Shown here piece by piece: positions 8,561 through 17,806 of a stretch of 20,994 bases of DNA (position 1 is its first letter; each line of letters begins with the position of its first letter). Location: the NCBI GenBank assembly GCA_002682825.1, contig NOKP01000112.1, positions 2,569-23,562 on the forward strand, given 5' to 3'. Below the pieces are notes generated by a model. The model had not been told where the DNA came from, searched no databases, and was given only the letters and a program-made list of their open reading frames with translations. The translations under genes and the position numbers were made by a program. Source of the stretch: Neonectria sp. B-13 (Eukaryota; Ascomycota; Sordariomycetes; Hypocreales; Nectriaceae).

Positions 8561-8898
8561 AGTGAGCTACAAAGCCATCTGGTTGGGTGCGTTATACTAC
8601 AACTGTTCTTCTGAACACGTAAGGAACGCGTGCAGATTGTTGACATTACTTTCTACTTAATCAAGAGCAGTAGAAAATAGTTTAGCACGACCAAAGATGT
8701 CAAAGATTGGAGAGAAGAAAAAGAAAACACATCTACGATTATAACATGGGCAGGATTGCAGCATCCAATCAGAACGCAGATCGTCCACTTTGAAACGAAA
8801 GATGGGTCGGAGCCCTCGTGTGCGAGTCCCCTTTCAACTGAAAGGGGATTTACAGGGGTATGGACCAATGGAGGACATGAAATTGCCCTTTCAATAAA

Positions 8899-9218
8899 AA
8901 AGTGAGAGCCCATAGGGATGTAGGGATGGCGAGGATAAACGGCTACCTACACAGCATAGACGCGGCGGAATCGGACATGTGCGATTGTGGATAAGCGGCA
9001 GAAACGATGGAACATTTCCTCTTCCGGTGTACGAATTGGGATGCACAACGCGAGGGCATGAGACGGGTCAGACGAACAAAGATGGGGGCAATCTCTCCTT
9101 CTTCCTGGGAGGAAAAGCAGGATCGGACGGGCACGACTGGGCACCTGACCTCCAGGCGGTGCGAGCGACGGTCAAGTTTGCAATGGAGACAAAGAGACTG
9201 GATACAAACCAAACTTGA
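8899..9218 (+). mobile_element. 5'-truncated 3' tail of a Tad-like LINE
   Basis: Plus-strand frame 1 reads MARINGYLHSIDAAESDMCD, then C-G-stop-AAETMEHFLFRC: the CxC...H...C zinc-knuckle-like tail typical of fungal Tad-type non-LTR retrotransposons. The in-frame TAA at 8995-8997 probably replaces CAA (Q). Near the G-run around 9080-9088 the homology moves to frame 3 and continues GGNLSFFLGGKAGSDGHDWA and AVRATVKFAMETKRLD, with a stop at 9216-9218. Only the last ~100 codons remain, as expected for 5'-truncated LINE insertions. No reverse transcriptase domain is present and the copy is inert. Confidence 0.75.
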
Positions 9219-9643
9219 CAACACACTAATCATTACATTTAGCGAGCAAACAGAGTTATACTAACACCAGATAACCTAAAATTGGCAGACCATGCTTCAG
9301 CTGCTGAAGATGGGGTGCTGAACACTTGGTAAGCAGTCGGCCTTCAAGCACGCCTGTCAGGCAAAGTCACACGAGGTGGGAGCAAACAAAAGCAGATGAG
9401 AAATGGGGGGCTTTGGGGAGATCTCGGTCAAAGTGTGGAAACGTAATTAGCCTAGCGTGCTGGCCCTAGGGCTGTGGGTGTCCGACCAGTGTCGCAGGAC
9501 GTCAAGGTCCATCAATCAAAATCCTTGGAAACCCCACCGTTCACGCTGCCCGTCGGGTACGACCACTTTCTTTCTCCATGACGGAGTACGTGTATCAGTC
9601 GGTTCGGCTACGCGTCTCAGCACCTTAGGCCAAGAGTCCGCGG

Positions 9644-9697
9644 GGACGATCACTCTGGAGAAGTCGGACGATCACTCTGGAGAAGTCGGACGATCAC
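9644..9697. repeat. 22-nt tandem repeat, about 2.5 copies
   Basis: GGACGATCACTCTGGAGAAGTC occurs at 9644-9665 and 9666-9687 exactly, followed by a partial third copy (GGACGATCAC, 9688-9697). Confidence 0.9.
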
Positions 9698-12084
9698 AGA
9701 TTGATGAGCCACCGGCACGCGATCCGGTGCGCAGCGGTGAACGGACGGACTGGCACGTGGGACGCGTTTATCGAAGCCGCCAGGGACGTCAGGCGAAATT
9801 CCCAGAAGGGATGTGATGAGCGCTCGGTTGGGATAGAGATAAGATGGATCGTGGTAGGGGAAGGGTTGTTGTGGTGATGGAGATTGCATCATGGAATCGG
9901 ATCAAGATCGAGAATGCGAGACTCACAATGATGAGCAGACGAGGATACGAAGGTCTCATCTGATCAGGACAAGACGTGAGACGGAGGGAATTCTGGATAA
10001 CGCCCGTCGAAACACCTAGCTCCTGCACGCTGTTGCAGACAACCTGTCCGTCCATGGTCTTGGCAGTGGGAATAGGAGAATGACGTGACATGATGGGAGC
10101 GAATGTCCCGAAGTCTTTGCTTCATTGGCAGCGATCCGGCATCGATCGAGATCTTGTAGATGCCAGGGCGACTAAGGTGGGACAAAAGGGCCGGTGAGGA
10201 AGAGTCGTAGACGTCAATCCCGGATCAAAACCTGCCTGCAGCGACGGGAGCAGGGAGTTCAAGGCGGGGGTAAGGTGGTATCTGGCCATGTCGTGTCATT
10301 CTACGAAAATTCCATAAAAACACCATGGGGTTTCTTTCCTTCGGGACAGCACAGGCCTACGGAGGGTAGGTTGAGTGATGACTGCGTTAACGCGGTCGCA
10401 GCATCAGACCAAATAGGCACATCGTGTCCGAATTCATCGCCATAACTCTCTAACAGTCCAGCACGTCGAGAATATATGGAGGGGGCCATCGCACCAACGA
10501 ACACCCACGGTAATAAACTGACCTTTGCAATTGGGGAAGCGAGCTGCTATTCGGGGGAGCTGAGTATCGGAAATTGGCAGGGTCATCAGGAGTCGCCGAT
10601 AGGGCTAGGCTGCTTTGGGGCATGGCCTTCAACCTCAAACCGCCGAACGAAACAAAGCACAAAGCCCAACCCAACGTCAGCGCCCAATCACAAAGGCGTC
10701 CAACCGCCAAAGCCCAAAGGGCCCAGATCAATAAAAAGCTTTCCAGACACCGAATGTCCGCGCGCCCGGCGTCGCATTGAGCATCCGTTCGAGAAGCCGG
10801 GCAGCATCCGCACTGCAATGCCTCGTCAGGCCCCGTCGGGCCCCGTCTGCACATTCAGCCAGCAGGCAAGTCCCCTGCTGGGACCCTGTGACATTGAGGC
10901 TTTCGGATTTGTGGTGCCTGCTTAGCACCCAAAGCGAATTCAAAGCCCTGTGGGACGCGTTGGTGTTTTGTGGAGTGCAGGACCAGCCTGGAGAGAAGGT
11001 TGCCTCAAGTTGGGTTGGACGTGTTGCTTCGGTTCTATTCGCGGGACTCGCACAGCCTCAACAAGCAGGAGTTTGACCGACAGTCGCAAAGGCAAGACAT
11101 GCGATCGGGATGCGACGCCCTTTTGGATGTCGTTGGCCGCGGTAGGCGTGAAACATGCAACCCAAGAACCCAGGCTCCAAGCCCCATCACGAGGAGACCT
11201 ACGATCCCGCCAATCTGCGTGCTTGCCATTGCGAATGACAGACTGTCGTAATTCTGTTTGCCGCTGGACGCAGATGATCGTCGCTCGGATTGAACGGCTC
11301 AGATCATGGCTGTGGATGGGATGCACGGCCGCCGATTCGCCGAGTGAACAGAAGGCGCCGGAGATGGTTCGGCGCCTGGAGTGTCAAGCCATAGCCCTCC
11401 TCACAGGCCGAGATGCCCGTTATCCCTGCGTGCGCTGCTGTGCTGCTGCCCTTTCCTGTCCAGCCCGAGACATTAGACTTCTTTCAATTTCGTATGTCTT
11501 CTTTTGGCTGTACAAGGCGGGCCTGTCGACTCACCTCCCCAACAAAGGACAACGCAACAGGTCCAAGCCACAGGAAACAAAGGTGACGCAGCGCACAGGG
11601 CCCGAGACAGAGCATCACTTTGAGGCACAGCAGGGAGGTTCCCGTCCGGCGGAGGCGGAATCTCGGAGCAACGACAACTGCAGCAAGATGAAAGCTTGTT
11701 GTTAGCGGCCAACAAGGCTCATCCGAAAAGCCAGCCTGGCCCGTCAAGAGCATATTCATAGTCCCGGTGTACCTGCAGTAGTCGTTGGCAACGTGATGCG
11801 TGGAAAGATCCATATCCGCATCCATCCTCCCAGCCTCTTCGCATAGATGCATAAGCAAGCTTCGAAACGGAGAACACCAGGACACGGAGAACGGCTTCGC
11901 CTGGCGTAGACCTTGACGTTGCATCGAGCTCAAACACGCACACACGCACACCAAGGCTGGCGTGCCCTGGCCTTGAGACATGACCGCTGCCGATCCCTAC
12001 TCCATGACGCGCACTCCCCTCGACACCTCATAGCCCGTCGTCGATCCGGCTTGAGCCTAAGCACCAAGCACAAAAACAACAGAC

Positions 12085-12460
12085 CCTTTTCTAGGCCGCT
12101 TCACCCCCTTTTCCACATTCTCTCCCCTTCGCCTTACTTTTAACCAAGTCCCAAAGAACCCAAGTCCGGCCCTTTGACACAAGACGTCCTACAATACACG
12201 CCGTTCCCACAGGATCCAATGACCCAAGACTAGGACCCTTCAATCTTCCGAAACCACCTTCAGACGAGTGCTCCTGCAACCAACACGGACTAAGCCTCAG
12301 CCACCTGCAGACCCGTGCTGCGTCCTCGCCCCTGTTCAATTTAATACAGCACACATCCTGGTCGGTCATTCAGGCCAGGTTTTGCCAGCCAAGCCAAGCC
12401 AGCACATCCCTCATCCATCACCCATCCCGTCCCCTGACGTGGAGATATATTACATCCGCC
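12085..12460 (+). promoter_or_regulatory. Pyrimidine-rich promoter/5' leader of the small CxxC gene
   Basis: A C/T-rich tract at about 12095-12142 followed by C-rich DNA up to the ATG at 12461 is typical of transcription starts and leaders of ascomycete genes. The ATG context (CATCCGCCATGCC) is good. No TATA box is evident. Confidence 0.45.
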
Positions 12461-12730
12461 ATGCCCTCCTCCAGCCGCCCTCGGTACGACTCTTCGTCTT
12501 CATCTCCCCCCTCCGACTCAGACTTCTTTTCCGACTCTGCCGCTGGCTACAGACACAGCATGGGCTCCGTACAACTCCCCATCCCCTCGGTCGAGGTGTT
12601 TCGCTGCATGCGATGTGCCCGCTCCGTCGAGGCCACCTCCACCGACGACATCACCGCCATGGGCATGGTCCGCATCGCCCACAACCTCTACTACTGCGAA
12701 CGCTGTGCCAAGATGGTCGGGTACAAGTGA
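12461..12730 (+). CDS. Small CxxC/CxxC protein (putative zinc ribbon-like), 89 aa
   Basis: A single-exon gene. Residues 1-36 are Ser/Pro-rich and probably disordered, with a run SSSSSPPSDSDFFSDS. Residues 45-89 hold two cysteine pairs, C49-x2-C52 and C79-x2-C82, separated by 26 residues, with aromatic residues just before the second pair (LYYC). The layout suggests a single structural zinc site. The tail ends GYK. Codons are strongly biased to C in third position (AAC, TAC, ATC, GTC), as in expressed fungal genes, which favours this frame over a longer overlapping frame (12268-12828) lacking an ATG. I recall similar small conserved proteins of unknown role in filamentous ascomycetes, but can name no function. 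Confidence 0.75.
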   Translation: MPSSSRPRYDSSSSSPPSDSDFFSDSAAGYRHSMGSVQLPIPSVEVFRCMRCARSVEATSTDDITAMGMVRIAHNLYYCERCAKMVGYK

Positions 12731-14049
12731 TTGAGGAGTCCCGGTGGCCACTTCCATCAAGTCGACGGGATTCGTATAACGCTTGCATCTTACTTGGAGA
12801 ACCTGCAATAACATCTTTGACTCGATAGACTGGATACCATCAAACCCCTCCCACTCATCACCAAACCCCATCGGTGCAAGGGCACCTGCGCAACATAGAG
12901 CGCATCCTCTCCCGTTCAATGAACGGATGAACCAAAGGGCATTGCTCCTGCTCTGGGTACTCAACCTGGGCAGAGCAACTCGCTCAACCCTCACCTACCT
13001 ACACCTGCGAGGATAGGCACCCCCGGCCAGCCAGCACTCCGCCAGCAATACACGGCTAACCAACCCAATGGCACCGAATCCGAGTATTTCCCAGATACTC
13101 AGAGCCAAGGTCTTGCGCCGCAACGACGCGTTGCCTGGGTCGATTGTCTGTTCCATTCCATCGCGTTGTGTGTGGGTCTCATTATGATATTCCATGTTCA
13201 CCAACCCAAAGTTCTCAATCAACAATACTCCTCCACGTGCGTGAGTCCGCGACCTGATCAGATCATCGCCGTCACCAACCATCATACGCCGGCTCCCGCG
13301 ACGAACCGCCGTAGCGCCATACGCCGCAACCCCGTTCAGCTGTCCGTCAGGGTCAGGGATTTGGTTTTTTTCTTTTGCACCAGCACGCCGATTAGCTTGA
13401 TCTGGCGCGCAGCAGCAGCAATATGTAGCCGGTTCAACTGCACGACCAACCCAGAGAAAAAAGGTGCATGCCGCCGCTGACGTCGGGGGTCGGGGTCCAG
13501 ACGCCCCTCCCTATCCGCGGACTGGACAATTGAGCGGGGAAGAGACCGGCGATGCGATGCGAGGACACCCCAGCGCAAATTGCTTGAGGAAGACATTCCG
13601 CATCCGGATGGAGACACGGGGCATTTGGTTTCTGGCTTTCCTATTCTCTCCGGACATCATGATCATTTGGCCATCCGGCCTTTGACCCTGGGTTGTTTTT
13701 CTTTCCCGTTCTCCATACGGAGTATGGCCCCTGCTTTTTCAAGATTCCCCACCCAAAAAAAAACAAATCTTCTTTCCTTGTATATTGGTCAAACACTCCA
13801 GTGGAGCCTCTTCTTCAAATGGATAGGGTTTTCAAGGTCTCCATTGGGTCTAGGTTTCGCATTGTGGACATGGGCAAAGGGTCGATAGGCCTTTGGCGCT
13901 ATGGTCAATTTGGCATTTGGCGTTTGGACCAAACTATATTGGGAATGGCATCATGTATGACCAACCCGCGCCGCGGGAGTTGCATCTAGAAGACGGAACC
14001 TGGAAATCTCATTCTGATTTACCATTATCCAACCGACGTCTCCTGTCAT
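12731..14049. other. No recognisable gene
   Basis: After the 3' end of the small gene I see no supported coding region. The sequence has A- and T-runs (13360-13372, 13693-13700, 13755-13765) and a TTTGGC-rich patch at about 13890-13930, possibly diverged short repeats. Confidence 0.5.
13713..13727. repeat. Short palindrome CCATAC-GGA-GTATGG
   Basis: A perfect 6-bp inverted repeat around GGA. Similar TACGGAGTA cores recur in ascomycete genomes; here it is a lone site with no assigned role. Confidence 0.7.
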
Positions 14050-14947
14050 ATTTTGCGTGTTTGCGCTGGCATGATAGCTATGCAGTGTTCGCAGCGGCTC
14101 CTTGCCCATCGTCCCGGTGATATCAGCTTATTGTGACCCCCTATAGGCACCACTGCTGGACGTCGTGGTGTCCCCGTTTTTCCACGGTCGTATCTGAGTG
14201 GGAAGACTTAGCCTTCGGCGTAACTATCCCCGTCAACCTTCTCAAGAGCCCCGTTGTACTCTTATCGCTGATTGACCCCTCCGGCTCATTCTTTGGGTCG
14301 ACAATGTGGACAAGTTTCTGCAATGTGAGGATAAAGCACGCAAAGGTCGGATACCTAGTCACAGAAGGTGATCAACATTACGTCGATCGAAATGGGACGT
14401 CATCCTACCAGTCAGCCTTTGTCCTGTTTCGCGTGTTCATTAAGTCTTCGATCGCTAAGCCATGAGGCTGCTTGTACTGTCCTAGAGCTTGAATAACATC
14501 CTAGCTCAACCCGTTGACGTTCACCCATCGGCACTTGACCCAGCTGGGCCGTGATGTCTTCAGGAACTCGATCAACCCATCGTTATCCAGCTCGTGTATC
14601 ACAATGTTATCCTCGGAGAAGTCTACTGTGGTTATCTGGCACTGGGCACACGGCTTCGTCATGGACGTGTCCCCACCCTCCGGCTAGATGTGTCGGCGCC
14701 GGGTTCCGAGCCCGGCTGCCATCCTGGTTGTGTATCGAACTCCTCAAAATTCTCGATGATCTGGATCGGGCCAACGCGCGATTGCGGCGTCGCAGCTTTC
14801 CAGCGTGCGAAAGTCCCGTGTCGGATCGCGAGATGCGGCGGTGGGGTAGTATGTTCGTGGCTCTTCCGAGGGGTCTGGCGCTGTAAGGTGGAGTCCCAGC
14901 GGAGATTTATTGGCGTTCGACATTGCAGGCCTAATTGCTTCAGACAT
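14050..14947 (-). pseudogene. CorA-family Mg2+ transporter pseudogene, truncated
   Basis: Reading down the minus strand from an ATG at 14947: FEEFDTQPGWQPGSEPGADT (one base out of frame), then ITTVDFSEDNIVIHELDN, WVKCRWVNVNGLS, a TAG where Trp is expected, DVIQALGQYKQ, LAIEDLMNTRNRTKADW, an intron (14408-14355), then FACFILTLQKLVHIVDPKN and VEKRGHHDVQQW, and in another frame RTLHSYHAS at about 14091-14065. This is the cytosolic N-terminal part of fungal CorA-like channels. Damage: one extra T in the T run near 14750, one missing base near 14686 (together restoring frame), the TAG at about 14501-14503, a TAG at 14141-14143 and a further frameshift. The two C-terminal membrane helices and the GMN motif are absent before unrelated sequence begins. 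No transport function is possible. Confidence 0.7.
14355..14408 (-). other. Relic intron in the CorA pseudogene (54 nt)
   Basis: Minus-strand GTAGGA...GTGACTAG. Removing it joins KADW to YPTFACFILTLQKL, the family's expected continuity. It contains stops in frame, so it is unlikely to be coding. Confidence 0.65.
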
Positions 14948-15049
14948 ACGGAGGATGTCAAGACAGGGTCACCGCGCACGGGTGGAAGTGTAAATGTCAT
15001 ATATCCCATCCACAATCTCAACAGTCGTTGCTTCTCAAGATCGTGGAAT

Positions 15050-15093
15050 GCTGGGGCGGTGCTGGGGCAGTGTTATGGCAGTGTTGTGGCAGT
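15050..15093. repeat. Four tandem 11-nt units
   Basis: GCTGGGGCGGT, GCTGGGGCAGT, GTTATGGCAGT and GTTGTGGCAGT follow one another without gaps. They lie upstream of the CorA pseudogene start. Confidence 0.85.
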
Positions 15094-15692
15094 GTGGTCA
15101 CCACCATGTTTTTGATCGAGCTTGATCCCTCTTCAAACGTCTCATCACCCATTCCGCTGGAGGGAACGTTGATCTAATTTGGAAACCCTTATATTTGATG
15201 CCATATCAATATTCGATACAACCGGTGCTGTATTATCACCTCCCTGCGGAACGGCCGCTGCAGGACGTATCCTAAGCACAATTGATTCGATTTCCATTTT
15301 CTTTTCCCTTGCCCAAGTCTCGGGCTTTTGCACAGTCGCCAAAGGAGCCTCCTTGACAAGCCACAAAGGACCAAATCAACAATTTGTCGCCTCGATCTAT
15401 TCTCTACTATATAGCACTTTACGAGATTTTATCCTTATCAGGCACTCTATAAGCCTGGAAGACTGCACGCCCTTAAACTACTTACAGGACACACAAGATG
15501 TCACACGGCGAAGATGTCGTGTCCAATGCTGGGCGCGACGCCCAACTTCCTAAGCTGGGTGATCATCGTTAGGCTATCGTAGTTCCGCATCCCCGTCGAA
15601 GCACCTCGAATCCCTTCAAGTGCCATAAGCCTGCACTTAGGTCACGAGTAGGGATTCGGTACAACTAGAGGGTAGCAAATGAAAGGGTACAT
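15094..15692. other. Unassigned interval between CorA remnant and piggyBac element
   Basis: Open frames exist on both strands (15179-15553 plus, 15145-15366 minus) but neither shows a known motif. The sequence could be old flanking DNA. Confidence 0.4.
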
Positions 15693-15696
15693 TTAA

Positions 15697-15711
15697 CCCC
15701 ACCTAATTTAT
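15697..15711. repeat. Left terminal inverted repeat of piggyBac element
   Basis: CCCCACCTAATTTAT, directly after TTAA. It overlaps the last codons of the transposase pseudogene (stop at 15703-15705). Confidence 0.75.
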
Positions 15712-17274
15712 ACAGTGATAGAAGTCCCAGCAATTCCCGAATCTACATAGAGATACATTGCACTCTCGGCAGCCGTATCGTGACTAAATCCTCTTGCCTC
15801 TATTTCCGCTGCTGGATTGCAACGGTACCTGCTGCGGCTGACCCTCTCCAACCCGTATTCCTTTACATGCTTTACATGGTGTAGGACTTTTATTACGGAC
15901 CCCATTTGTGCTGTAAAACAGGCGTAAATTCGTCTCCAGTCCGAAATCTCTGTCGTGCATGACTGTCAGACTCATACTTTGCAACAAGGTCATTGACAAG
16001 GCGTTGCCGCCAACTGCCTTGTGATGCCTCCGGCTTCCACTGCGGCTGCCCCCTGAACACAGTTGACAGGAATAATACAAGGGCATTGTCTTTCCAAGCA
16101 ACCTGATTGACCTTATTATCAGCCGTAGGGATAGCTCTGATGACATTGAATTCGAGGCTGCTGGCAGCTGTGTTATCGGCAGCTTTGAGCATGACAATGG
16201 GCTTATAGATGCCGCAATTTCTGCTGGGCTGTGCCTGGGGCTCCGTGACCACACTGCCGGAGTCTTCGAAAGAGGTCGCAGGAAGAGAATAGGTTATCGA
16301 GAAATACGTGGGATGTGGATTCCGGCAGCAGATTTACTAGGGCAACAACCACAGCTTGGGTCGGGTTCAGATGGATCGTATTCCTCTCTCGTCGCTGCTG
16401 CCGCACCCGCCGCAGCTGTGACGGCAGGCGCCGGTAGGTCGGCCGGACCCCAACGGGCCCAAACTTCCGGCCCGGCCTGTGCCAAATCCACCGCAGGAAA
16501 TAGCCTCGTTAGGCCACAGCCCAGACTTTGAAGCCCGTCGGAATTGGCTTGGAAGGGACAGTCGTTGTCTCTAGGGATCTTCCAAGAAAGCGGACCATAC
16601 ACTCATCTACAGCAATAGATGTGCCTGGTATGTAGAAAATAGTAGACGTATGCTGTATGTGACTAGACCATGCATTGACCCGGCTAAAGGTGCGGCCGTA
16701 GAAGCTTGTGTCAGGGTTCTTATCGATAGTTATAAGGTCATAGATGTGAAGATGCCGAGATAATAGTTGGAAACGGTTATAAGGCATCCATTTGATCACT
16801 GGATGAATAGGGCGTTGGTCCTTGGATCCAGGAACCTTCCAATAATCCACAATCTGCGGCTCCCTATGTATTCTCATATACATCAAGATCGCAAGCCATG
16901 TGGAGATTTCTACAATAGAGGTCGGCTTCCAAGTCAACAGCCCGTGATTGCGGCTTCAACCTGCAGCTGCCATCTTCATGCTGCCCAAGCCGGTGACTGA
17001 CCCAGCTGTTGGTGTAACAGACCCAGCTTTCCACTATAGAAATAGGTAGGAATTGCTGGAATAGTAACAGCGGCTCCGGGGGCAGGGCTGTTATCTCAAA
17101 GAGCCAGCTTGGAAGGACCATCGGTTCGAAGTTGTAACCGCGATCCGGGACCGGATCATGTATCGGCCGGCAGGTGTTATCAGCCGGCTGCTCGCGGCGG
17201 CTGTCATCAACACGGATGAAGCTATTGTCATCATATGCATTGACTGCTTGGCTAGAGAGCTGTTGGGAATCCAT
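15703..17274 (-). pseudogene. piggyBac-like transposase (DDE_Tnp_1_7 type), multiply broken
   Basis: Order on the minus strand from the ATG at 17274: an N-terminal acidic region, then WLAILMYMRIHREPQIVDYW, the first catalytic Asp in SIAVDECMVRFLGRS, KPIPTGFKVW, the second Asp in HVFLDNLFSSCDLFRRL, the third Asp candidate in WKDNALVLFLSTVF, and a Cys-rich C-terminal finger: PTPCKACKG, then YGCRECNVSLC and NCWDFYHC. Lesions: an extra T near 16931 (SRAVD/TWKPTS), TAA at 16509-16511 (WAVA*RGYF, likely CAA), an extra C near 16225, a frameshift near 15895, and TAG at 15784-15786. About 520 codons in all, close to family length. It would cut and paste at TTAA sites if intact; this copy cannot. Confidence 0.85.
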
Positions 17275-17299
17275 AAGAGTGCACAGAATGAGTTATATG

Positions 17300-17315
17300 A
17301 TGAATTGGGCGGGGG
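17300..17315. repeat. Right terminal inverted repeat of piggyBac element
   Basis: ATGAATTGGGCGGGGG, directly before TTGA (a mutated TTAA). It lies 26 bp upstream of the transposase ATG. Confidence 0.75.
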
Positions 17316-17319
17316 TTGA

Positions 17320-17806
17320 TTTTGCTGATGCTTAAAGTACTCTATGTACCTCAGCCTCGGCGGGGGTTATGTGGAGCGCGGTACGGAGGGGGAGGCTTAC
17401 GTCACTCAAAGGGATCTCTACCCCTCAAAATATCCGGCCCGTCCCATCACACGTTTTCCCAGCCTCGCCTGTAAACGTCTCTCATCTATCTCCACGTTAA
17501 ATGGTCAAAACATCCTGCGCGAGGCGCTTTGTCTTGTCCCTCGTCCCTCGCCCTTGCCCTCGTTTGCGACGCGACGCAGCCTTATACGCGTTCTCCAAAA
17601 TTGGCTCCGCTCCCTTTTACACACTTCAGGGGCCTCGACGACACTGGCCCCCCGATTGTCTGTTCAACAAATCACGCGCATTCGTCGTTGTTGCAAGGTC
17701 GTAAAGCTGCGGTGACTGTAACTACACAATATTCTTCAGCCCTGCTACGTGAGAAACTCTGGGAAAAGTTGCTGTCTCTGGGCGGCCCAGCTTACCCGAT
17801 ATCGAT
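17320..17806 (+). promoter_or_regulatory. Promoter and 5' leader of the CP2-type gene
   Basis: A CRE-like TTACGTCA lies at 17397-17404 and CT-rich tracts at about 17400-17560, typical of ascomycete promoters. An upstream ATG at 17501 opens a 67-codon frame ending at 17704, before the main start, and could act as a uORF if transcription begins upstream of it. The piggyBac element ends only about 490 bp before the start codon. Confidence 0.45.

Larger units (their letters stand above)
9219..12460. other. Long stretch without a convincing gene
   Basis: Open frames occur on both strands (for example 10476-10925 and 10950-11705 plus, 9789-10091 minus), but they overlap each other, begin at poor contexts and carry no motif I recognise. 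The part from 9800 to 11700 is moderately GC-rich, which lengthens chance frames. The last 500 bp are pyrimidine-rich and probably serve the small gene at 12461. Unannotated non-coding RNA or decayed sequence cannot be excluded. Confidence 0.5.
15697..17315 (-). mobile_element. piggyBac-type DNA transposon with diverged terminal inverted repeats
   Basis: The 1.6 kb unit is bounded on the left by TTAA (15693-15696) followed by CCCCACCTAATTTAT (15697-15711). On the right ATGAATTGGGCGGGGG (17300-17315) is followed by TTGA (17316-17319). The reverse complement of the right end, CCCCCGCCCAATTCAT, matches the left end apart from one missing C and three transitions. TTAA target duplication is diagnostic for piggyBac; the right copy has one substitution. 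It encloses a piggyBac-like transposase pseudogene on the minus strand. Confidence 0.8.

Noticed and set aside
9789..10185. Two overlapping minus-strand frames
   Set aside because: I tried to read them as exons of a gene but saw no motif or convincing splice pair.
10476..10925. 149-codon plus-strand frame
   Set aside because: It opens with a real ATG but has no domain, and minus-strand frames of similar length cover the same DNA; GC-rich chance frame.
10950..11705. 251-codon plus-strand frame
   Set aside because: The start is not an ATG, composition is featureless (many Arg, Cys, Ser), and opposite-strand frames of similar length overlap it.
12268..12828. 186-codon plus-strand frame overlapping the small CxxC gene
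   Set aside because: It has no ATG at its start, is rich in His/Arg/Leu/Pro from out-of-frame reading, and the frame at 12461 has far better codon bias and a zinc-site pattern.
13590..14049. C-terminal membrane part of CorA continuing past the remnant
   Set aside because: No hydrophobic helix pair or GMN motif was found in any minus-strand frame here.
15145..15366. Minus-strand frame as a first exon of the CorA gene
   Set aside because: The composition looks protein-like, but it does not resemble CorA N-termini, and an ATG at 14947 already opens the CorA frame.
17110..17140. GGTTCGAAG resembling a tRNA T-loop
   Set aside because: No acceptor or anticodon stems around it; it lies within the piggyBac transposase sequence.
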